Part shown: positions 14,069 to 19,383 of the stretch, piece by piece
Numbering within the stretch: the first letter of the stretch is position 1
How the letters are laid out: every line of letters starts with the position of its first letter
Assembly: GCA_964619775.1 (NCBI GenBank)
Contig: CAZUFB010000038.1
Coordinates: 1-19,383 of the forward strand
DNA length: 19,383 nt
Direction: 5' to 3'
Source of the DNA: CAZUFB01 sp964619775
Lineage (GTDB): Bacteria; Actinomycetota; Coriobacteriia; Coriobacteriales; UMGS124
The notes under the pieces: generated by a model
Databases searched by the model: none
Told to the model about the DNA's origin: nothing
Seen by the model: only the letters and a program-made list of their open reading frames with translations
Position numbers and translations under genes: made by a program

Positions 14069-15295
14069 ATGTCCGATGAGAAGAAGGTGAGCGCAGAGAC
14101 GACGGAGGTCCAAGTACCCGACGGTGCGCCAGCACCGAAAAAGAGGGTATGGCCCATCGTCATATCTGCGTTCTCGGTCGTCGTCATCGCCGTGCTGGTG
14201 GCGTGTCTGCACTGGCACGAGCAGCCGTCGTTCTGCAGCACCGTCTGCCACGAGGTGATGGCTTCCTACGTCGATGCCTACTACAGCGAGGACCCGGCGC
14301 TGGCGGTCACCGCCCACGAGGCCGCCGGCATCACCTGCCTTGGTTGTCACTGGTCGCAGGCCAAACTGCTCGACCTGGTCAACGAGGTCGTCATGTTCGT
14401 GAGCGACTCGTTCACCGACCCGTTGCCAGATATGTCGGAGGAGTTCGTCAACGACGAGTTCTGCGGCACCTGCCACGACGGCACGACCTCCTCTACCAAG
14501 GAAGAGGCCACCGAGGATTGGGACTACGACCCCCACAACATTCCCGACGACGAGACGCACAGCAGTCTTGAGATCACCTGTTCGAGTTGCCATAGCGTCC
14601 ACAAGCAGTCGACTCTGGTCTGCGCCGAGTGCCACGTCGACTTCGCCGTCAACCTGAGCGAGGAGGACCAGGCGACACTTGCCAGCTGGGCCATCCCCGA
14701 GACCACCGACAGCGTGAGCGTGTCCTCCACGGCAGATGCCTACGGCATCTACGATATGCACGCGGGCGACACCTACGTGCAGTTCTCGACGATGCACGAG
14801 ACGGCCGGTTCCGACGGCGGCATCATTACCTGCGCCGATTGCCACGAGACCCAGACCATCGCGTGCGCCCAGTGCCACCTGAACACCTTCGCGGACAGTT
14901 TGCCGGACGGCTGGTCCGTCCCCGACGGCGCCATAGACGTGAGCGCTCTCGCGACGTCGAGCGATGACGAGTCCGACGAATCCTCCGATGACGAGGCTTC
15001 GACCGAGGTCGTCGATGTGAGTACCGTCCCCGACGGCACCTACGAGGCCACCGGTACCGGTATCGGCGGCGACGTGCCGGTGACCGTCACGGTCGAGAAC
15101 GGCGCCATCGTCTCCGTCGAGATCGGCGAGAACTCGGAGACCGAAGGCATCGGCTCCAACGCCATCGAGCAGCTGCCCGACCTAATCGTCGAGGCCAACG
15201 GCACCGAGGGCGTGGACACGGTTTCCGGCGCCACCATCACGAGCAACGCCATCCTCAGCGCAGTGAACGAGGCTTTGGCGAGCGCCGCGGCATAA
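14069..15295 (+). CDS. Membrane-anchored multiheme cytochrome c with C-terminal FMN-binding domain
   Basis: 408 residues. After a cytosolic tail, one membrane anchor (about 27-49) leads to an extracytoplasmic domain with six CxxCH heme sites: CLGCH 90, CGTCH 132, CSSCH 171, CAECH 185, CADCH 255 and CAQCH 266. A seventh, CSTVCH at 56-61, has three residues between the cysteines. The arrangement near the membrane is NrfH/NapC-like, a quinol-oxidising design. An acidic Ser/Asp linker (about 297-313) joins an FMN-binding domain (about 320-403) with the VSGATITS motif, in which T389 is the residue expected to carry covalent FMN. It probably relays electrons from the quinone pool to an outside acceptor. 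RBS GAAGAGGAGG. No catalytic reductase is next to it. It has its own promoter and terminator. Confidence 0.88.
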   Translation: MSDEKKVSAETTEVQVPDGAPAPKKRVWPIVISAFSVVVIAVLVACLHWHEQPSFCSTVCHEVMASYVDAYYSEDPALAVTAHEAAGITCLGCHWSQAKLLDLVNEVVMFVSDSFTDPLPDMSEEFVNDEFCGTCHDGTTSSTKEEATEDWDYDPHNIPDDETHSSLEITCSSCHSVHKQSTLVCAECHVDFAVNLSEEDQATLASWAIPETTDSVSVSSTADAYGIYDMHAGDTYVQFSTMHETAGSDGGIITCADCHETQTIACAQCHLNTFADSLPDGWSVPDGAIDVSALATSSDDESDESSDDEASTEVVDVSTVPDGTYEATGTGIGGDVPVTVTVENGAIVSVEIGENSETEGIGSNAIEQLPDLIVEANGTEGVDTVSGATITSNAILSAVNEALASAAA

Positions 15296-15335
15296 GCGGT
15301 CTGCAAGCCGACGAACACCGTCGAGCCAGGCGTTC

Positions 15336-15366
15336 AAAAGGAGCCGTCCTTCGGGACGGCTCTTTT
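15336..15366 (+). terminator. Intrinsic terminator after the cytochrome gene
   Basis: A 9-bp stem, GAGCCGTCC (15341-15349) with GGACGGCTC (15354-15362), is closed by a stable UUCG loop and is preceded by AAAA and followed by TTTT. Confidence 0.92.
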
Positions 15367-15408
15367 CGTGTCAGGCCCGCTGTGCCGCCCGGGTGTCCCG
15401 CCGCCGGC

Positions 15409-15414
15409 TATAAT
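15409..15414 (+). promoter_or_regulatory. Putative ychF promoter -10 box
   Basis: A perfect TATAAT lies 73 bp before ychF and downstream of the previous terminator. No good -35 is visible at 16-18 bp spacing. Confidence 0.5.
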
Positions 15415-15487
15415 CGTCGCAGCCCCACGCCCTGTAGCCCGCTGTGGCCTACGGGAGTAACCTTCGACTTGAACTTCAAGGAGCGTC

Positions 15488-16573
15488 ATGGCCCTCTCCA
15501 TCGGCATTGTCGGCCTGCCCAACGTCGGCAAGTCAACGCTGTTCACCGCCCTCACCAAGCAGGGAGGCCTTGCGGCCAACTACCCCTTCGCCACCATCGA
15601 CCCCAACGTGGGTATCGTCGACGTGCCCGACGAGCGCCTGCAGGTGCTTGCCGACATCGTGCACCCGGGGCGTATCGTGCCCGCCACGGTGGAGTTCGTC
15701 GACATCGCCGGCCTTGTGAAAGGCGCCAGCGTGGGCGAGGGCCTCGGCAACCAGTTCCTTGCCAACATCCGTGAGACCGACGCCATCTGCGAGGTGGTGC
15801 GGTTCTTCAAAGACCCCGACGTCGTGCATGTTTCCGACGAGGGCAACCCCACCGGCAAGGTCGACCCGCTCGGCGACGTCGAGACCATCCACACTGAGCT
15901 CATCCTCGCCGACCTGGGCACCATCGAGCGTGCGCTGCCCAAGGCCGAGAAGGAGGCCCACCGCGGCGACAAGCACAGCGTCGCCAAGCTGGCCACGATG
16001 AAGCGTCTGCAAGAATGGATGAACGGGGGGCACCGCGCCCGCGCCCTCGAGATGACCGACGAGGAGCGCGAGAGCGTGCGCGACCTGTTCCTGCTCACGA
16101 TGAAGCCGATTCTCTACGTGGCCAACGTCGACGAAGACGGCCTGCACGACGATTTGCCCGAAATCGACGGAGTCAAGCCCATCGCCATCTGCGCCCAGGT
16201 GGAGGCGGAGCTTGCCGAGCTGGACGACGACGAGGCGAAAGAGTACCTCGAGAGCCTCGGCCTCGAGGAGAGCGGCCTGGCCGTGCTCGCCCGTGCGGCC
16301 TACCGCCTGCTCGGGCTGCAGTCGTACTTCACGGCAGGCGAGATGGAGGTCAGAGCCTGGACCATCCCCGTGGGGACCACGGCTCCCAAGGCGGCCGGCG
16401 TCATCCACGGCGACTTCGAGCGAGGGTTCATCAAGGCCGAGACCATCTCCTACAGCGACTACATCGAGCTCGGCGGCGAGGCGGGAGCCAAGGCGGCCGG
16501 CAAGCTGCGCATGGAGGGCAAGGAGTACGTGGTGCAAGACGGCGACGTCATGCACTTCAGGTTCAACGTCTAG
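15488..16573 (+). CDS. ychF: Redox/ribosome-associated ATPase YchF (OLA1 family)
   Basis: 361 residues, the usual length. OBG-type P-loop NTPase that hydrolyses ATP rather than GTP and binds ribosomes; linked in other bacteria to translation and oxidative stress. G1 is GLPNVGKS (9-16), G3 is DIAGLVKGAS, and the G4 position is NVDE instead of NKxD, the change that gives YchF its ATP preference. A helical insert follows, then the C-terminal TGS domain (AWTIPVGTTAPKAAGVIHGD). AAGGAG precedes the ATG. It is flanked by the cytochrome terminator and a GC hairpin, and is probably monocistronic. Confidence 0.95.
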   Translation: MALSIGIVGLPNVGKSTLFTALTKQGGLAANYPFATIDPNVGIVDVPDERLQVLADIVHPGRIVPATVEFVDIAGLVKGASVGEGLGNQFLANIRETDAICEVVRFFKDPDVVHVSDEGNPTGKVDPLGDVETIHTELILADLGTIERALPKAEKEAHRGDKHSVAKLATMKRLQEWMNGGHRARALEMTDEERESVRDLFLLTMKPILYVANVDEDGLHDDLPEIDGVKPIAICAQVEAELAELDDDEAKEYLESLGLEESGLAVLARAAYRLLGLQSYFTAGEMEVRAWTIPVGTTAPKAAGVIHGDFERGFIKAETISYSDYIELGGEAGAKAAGKLRMEGKEYVVQDGDVMHFRFNV

Positions 16574-16583
16574 TCTGCGTCGG

Positions 16584-16606
16584 GCGGGGCGGGTGTTGCG
16601 CCCCGC
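16584..16606 (+). other. Hairpin after ychF
   Basis: GCGGGGCG (16584-16591) and CGCCCCGC (16599-16606) form a perfect 8-bp stem with a 7-nt loop, right after the ychF stop. No T-tract follows. Confidence 0.45.
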
Positions 16607-16635
16607 GACGATGTTGCCCTGGGGGAGGCGACGGT

Positions 16636-18120
16636 ATGGACGCCGTGGAAGGTCGGGCTGCGTCGGCGGCCGTGTCCGAAACAGGTTTGACGGACGATGC
16701 GGCGCTCGAGGTTTCCGCAGTGGGAGAGCGGGGTGCGCGCAAGGGGCATGGCGACATGACGCAGGGGGCCATCCTGCCGTCGCTCGTGCTCTTCGCGCTG
16801 CCTATCCTGCTCACCAATTTCTTCCAGCAGCTCTATGTGACCGTCGACTCGATGATTTTGGGCCAGTGGTCGGGCAACGTGGCGCTGGCTGCGGTGAGCA
16901 GCTGCGGTTTTCTCACCGCAACCATCATCTGCTTCTTCAACGGGCTGGCGGTCGGTGCGGGCGTGGTGCTTGCCCAGCTGTTCGGCTCGCGCGACACGAG
17001 GCGTTTCGGCCGTTGCGTCTGGACGGCCGGGGCGCTGTCGCTGGTTGGCGGCGTCGCGGCCTGCCTCGTGTGCTTCGCGGTGGCCCGTCCGTGTCTGGCG
17101 CTCATGAACCTCGAGGGCGAGGTTCTCGAGCAGGCGGTGCTCTACATGCGCGTCTACGCGGTGAGCACCCTGCCGATGGTGGTCTACAACATGGGCGCCT
17201 CGGCGTTCCGTGCGCACGGCGACTCGCGTACCCCGATGACTATCCTCGTCGGCGCCTCCGTCGTCAACCTTGTGCTGGCGCTGCTGTTCGTCGCCGTGAT
17301 GGACATGGGCGTGTTCGGGGCGGCGCTCGGCACCGTCGTCGCGCAGGCGCTTTCGGCGGCGGCGATGGTCGTGTGCGCGTGGACGCGCCGTTCGGTGCTC
17401 CATATCGACCGCGTGCCGCCGACCGTCGACCGGACGCTGCTGCGGCGCATGCTCGGTATCGGCGTACCCAACGGCGTCCAGATGACGGTCATCTGCCTGT
17501 CGAGCGTCATCATCTCCTCCCAGATCAACCTCTACGGTCTTGAGACGATGGACGGCTTCGGCGCCTACTCCAAAATCGACGGCTGGCTTTACATGCCGAT
17601 CGGGTCCATCCAAAACGCCATCGTCACCTTCGTGGGGCAGAACATCGGCGCGCACGACTTTCTCCGCGCGCGGCGCGGGGTGTGGGTGGGCCTGGCCCTC
17701 AACGTCGTCGTGACCGTCGCGCTGTGTCTGGCCATGTGGGGCCTGCGCTACCCGGTTCTCGGCCTGTTTTCGCCCGACTCCGCCGTGGTGCGGGAGGGCA
17801 TCCGTGCGATGGCGATCATCGTGCCGCTCTACTTCGTCTACGCGATCTACATGTCGGTGTGCGGGCTGTACTACGGCGTGGGGTCCACGATGGTGCCGAT
17901 GATGTTCGCCTTGGCGTTCATGTGCGTGCTGCGCATCGCCTGGGTGCTTGCGGCACAGGCGGTGGCCCCGAGCCCCGAGGCAATCTACATGAGCTACCCG
18001 GTTGCGTGGTTTTTCATGGTGGCGTCGATGTTTGCTTATTACGTCTGGGGGTGCTGGAACTACAAGGACGAGATTCGCGGTGCCGTCCGGGTATGTGCGT
18101 CTGGTGATTCGGTAGGGTAG
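16636..18120 (+). CDS. MATE-family multidrug/toxin efflux transporter
   Basis: 494 residues. A polytopic membrane protein of the multidrug and toxin extrusion family that should exchange Na+ or H+ for organic cations, drugs or metabolites. After a polar N-terminal tail of about 50 residues, the membrane part opens with ALPILLTNFFQQLYVTVDSM and contains about 12 hydrophobic segments in two similar halves. ASAFRAHGDSRTPM (first half) and CGLYYGVGSTMVPM (second half) are the repeated family signature. The ATG at 16636 follows GGGGGAGG; an in-frame ATG at 16756 (MTQGAILPSL) would give a more typical N-terminus, so the true start is not certain. Substrate unknown. Confidence 0.85.
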   Translation: MDAVEGRAASAAVSETGLTDDAALEVSAVGERGARKGHGDMTQGAILPSLVLFALPILLTNFFQQLYVTVDSMILGQWSGNVALAAVSSCGFLTATIICFFNGLAVGAGVVLAQLFGSRDTRRFGRCVWTAGALSLVGGVAACLVCFAVARPCLALMNLEGEVLEQAVLYMRVYAVSTLPMVVYNMGASAFRAHGDSRTPMTILVGASVVNLVLALLFVAVMDMGVFGAALGTVVAQALSAAAMVVCAWTRRSVLHIDRVPPTVDRTLLRRMLGIGVPNGVQMTVICLSSVIISSQINLYGLETMDGFGAYSKIDGWLYMPIGSIQNAIVTFVGQNIGAHDFLRARRGVWVGLALNVVVTVALCLAMWGLRYPVLGLFSPDSAVVREGIRAMAIIVPLYFVYAIYMSVCGLYYGVGSTMVPMMFALAFMCVLRIAWVLAAQAVAPSPEAIYMSYPVAWFFMVASMFAYYVWGCWNYKDEIRGAVRVCASGDSVG

Positions 18121-18152
18121 GGGGTAGACGACGCAGACGGGCGTTCGGCCTT

Positions 18153-18228
18153 GTCGCGCTCGGGTTCGCGTGCCTCTTGTACGCCATCGCCTTGGCACCT
18201 TGTCCGGCAATTTTGTGGATTGCCCTGA
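18153..18228 (+). repeat. Intergenic element, copy B (before guaA)
   Basis: 76 nt, partner of 8397-8472 in the same orientation relative to the next gene. The shared ends are GTCGCGCT and GCCCTGA; the core TTGTACGC and the CGGCAA segment are common to both. Confidence 0.6.
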
Positions 18229-18264
18229 TCTTTCTGAACCGGCCTAAAAGCTTTCGCGTCCAGC

Positions 18265-18293
18265 TTCGGTTTGGGGCGCGGGAGCTTTATCAT
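18265..18293 (+). promoter_or_regulatory. Weak candidate guaA promoter
   Basis: TTCGGT (18265-18270), 17-bp spacer, TATCAT (18288-18293). The -10 box is good, the -35 box poor. Confidence 0.4.
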
Positions 18294-18328
18294 TGCAGGT
18301 GGCGAATGAAGAACGTCCACCACTGCAA
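18293..18328 (+). promoter_or_regulatory. Inverted repeat before guaA
   Basis: TTGCAG-GTGG (18293-18302) is complementary to CCAC-ca-CTGCAA (18317-18328), with a two-base bulge and a 14-nt loop. It overlaps the candidate -10 box, so it could be an operator on DNA or a leader hairpin if transcription starts further upstream. Confidence 0.4.
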
Positions 18329-18351
18329 AGGATGAAGGAGCCTCGACCACC

Positions 18352-19383
18352 ATGGCCAACACCGATCAGTTTGTCGTCGTGCTCGACTTCGGAGCCCAGT
18401 ACGGGCAGCTCATCGCACGCCGCGTCCGCGACCTGAACGTGTACTCCGAGATCATGCCGTGCGACGTCTCGGCCGAGGAGCTGGCCGCGCGCCACCCGAG
18501 CGCGATTATCCTGTCGGGCGGCCCGGCGAGCGTCTACGCCGAGGATGCGCCCGACGTCGACCCCAAGGTGTTCGAGCTCGGCGTGCCGGTGCTTGGCTTC
18601 TGCTACGGCCAGCAGATCATGGCGGTGAAGCTCGGCGGCACCGTGGGCCACACCGAGGTGGGCGAGTACGGCCACGCCGGCCTGCATCGTCAGGGGGCGT
18701 CGCGCCTGCTTGACGGCACGCCCGAGGAACAGAGCGTGTGGATGAGCCACCGCGATGCCGTGAGCGCGGTGCCTGAGGGCTTTACCGTCACCGCCACGAC
18801 CGACGTGTGCCCGGTGGCAGCGATGGAGTGCCCCGAGCGCAACCTTTATGCGACGCAGTTCCACCCCGAGGTGCGCCACACCCCGCACGGCAACGACATG
18901 CTCAAAAACTTCCTGTTCGGCATCTGCGGACTGGAGCCCAGCTGGACCATGGACAACATCGTGGAACAGAAGGTGGCCGAGATTCGCGAACAGGTGGGCG
19001 GCGACCGCGTCATTTTGGCGCTTTCGGGCGGCGTGGACTCGAGCGTGGTGGCCGCGCTGTGCTCCAAGGCCATAGGCAGGCAGCTGACCTGCGTGTTCGT
19101 GAACCACGGCCTGTTGCGCAAGAACGAGCCCGAGCAGGTTGAGGAGGTCTTCACCAGTCAGTTCGACGTCGACTTCGTGCACGTGCATGCCGAGGAGCGC
19201 TATGCGCGGCTGCTCGACGGCGTGACCGACCCCGAGCAGAAGCGCAAGATCATCGGCACCGAGTTCTGGAAGGTGTTCTTCGAGGAAGCCCAGAAGCTTG
19301 CCGAGGACGGCCGCCCGGTGAGGTATCTGGCCCAGGGTACCATCTACCCCGACATCATCGAAAGCGGCGCGCGCAAGACCGGT
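18352..19383 (+). CDS. guaA: GMP synthase (glutamine-hydrolysing), 5' part
   Basis: The first 344 codons are present with no stop; the gene continues past the window edge. It converts XMP to GMP with ATP and glutamine-derived ammonia. The class I amidotransferase domain shows C84 in GFCYGQQ and the H171/E173 pair in FHPEV. The ATP-pyrophosphatase domain begins at about 205 with the P-loop SGGVDSS (225-231), and continues into the segment near QGTIYPDIIE. About 170 residues, including the dimerisation domain, should lie outside. The ATG at 18352 follows GAAGGAG. It follows the MATE gene by 231 bp and has its own upstream signals. Confidence 0.95.
   Translation, partial: MANTDQFVVVLDFGAQYGQLIARRVRDLNVYSEIMPCDVSAEELAARHPSAIILSGGPASVYAEDAPDVDPKVFELGVPVLGFCYGQQIMAVKLGGTVGHTEVGEYGHAGLHRQGASRLLDGTPEEQSVWMSHRDAVSAVPEGFTVTATTDVCPVAAMECPERNLYATQFHPEVRHTPHGNDMLKNFLFGICGLEPSWTMDNIVEQKVAEIREQVGGDRVILALSGGVDSSVVAALCSKAIGRQLTCVFVNHGLLRKNEPEQVEEVFTSQFDVDFVHVHAEERYARLLDGVTDPEQKRKIIGTEFWKVFFEEAQKLAEDGRPVRYLAQGTIYPDIIESGARKTG

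Larger units (their letters stand above)
18121..18351. other. Intergenic region upstream of guaA
   Basis: 231 bp with no supportable gene. It contains element copy B, a weak promoter-like pair and a dyad close to guaA. Confidence 0.6.

Noticed and set aside
16015..16635. Upstream extension of the MATE gene
   Set aside because: It runs through the end of ychF, which is clearly a gene in another frame, and encodes a low-complexity Arg-rich sequence.

Overview
The window is high-GC bacterial DNA that looks like a member of class Coriobacteriia, most likely an Eggerthellaceae-type gut anaerobe. That is inferred from the base composition, a Veg-family protein, a Tat system, and a multiheme cytochrome/ferredoxin-type electron-transfer pair next to core genes. 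The species cannot be named from the sequence.

The layout is a core chromosomal neighbourhood with accessory pieces. (1) 1-379 is a non-coding, repeat-bearing leader. (2) rsmA (380-1312) is followed by a tight three-gene set: a UvrD-type SF1 helicase with an unassigned N-terminal domain (1332-3863), a coiled-coil protein (3835-4581), and a tandem-repeat protein (4562-5321) broken by a 100-N assembly gap. The reading frames overlap by 29 and 20 bp, so the set is almost certainly one operon. (3) A convergent M24 Xaa-Pro-type peptidase (5311-6402, minus strand) overlaps the tail of the repeat gene. (4) A NagZ-like GH3 lipoprotein (6673-7920), veg (8070-8363) and ispE (8584-9447) follow. Bacillus subtilis also keeps ksgA(rsmA)-veg-ispE together, so the helicase-to-GH3 block looks like an insertion into an old gene order. 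(5) Next come tRNA-Pro(CGG), tatA, greA and lysS. (6) A ferredoxin-rich 434-residue protein of unknown function and a seven-heme-motif cytochrome c fused to a covalent-FMN domain form an electron-transfer section. (7) ychF, a MATE-family exporter and the first part of guaA close the window; guaA runs off the right edge.

Most promoters and terminators are readable: TTGCGC-16-TAAAAT before the tRNA, TTGATA-18-TATACA before veg, TTGTGC-17-TATCAT before the cytochrome, and strong intrinsic terminators after the tRNA, greA and the cytochrome.

The best candidates for something undescribed are: (a) the helicase/coiled-coil/GYD-repeat operon, whose 33-residue repeats are built on a five-residue [G-aromatic-D-x-x] step and whose length is hidden by the gap; (b) the heme-cytochrome/FMN fusion with its adjacent Fe-S protein and no obvious reductase beside it; and (c) a pair of matching 76-nt intergenic elements upstream of ispE and guaA that differ mostly by transitions.
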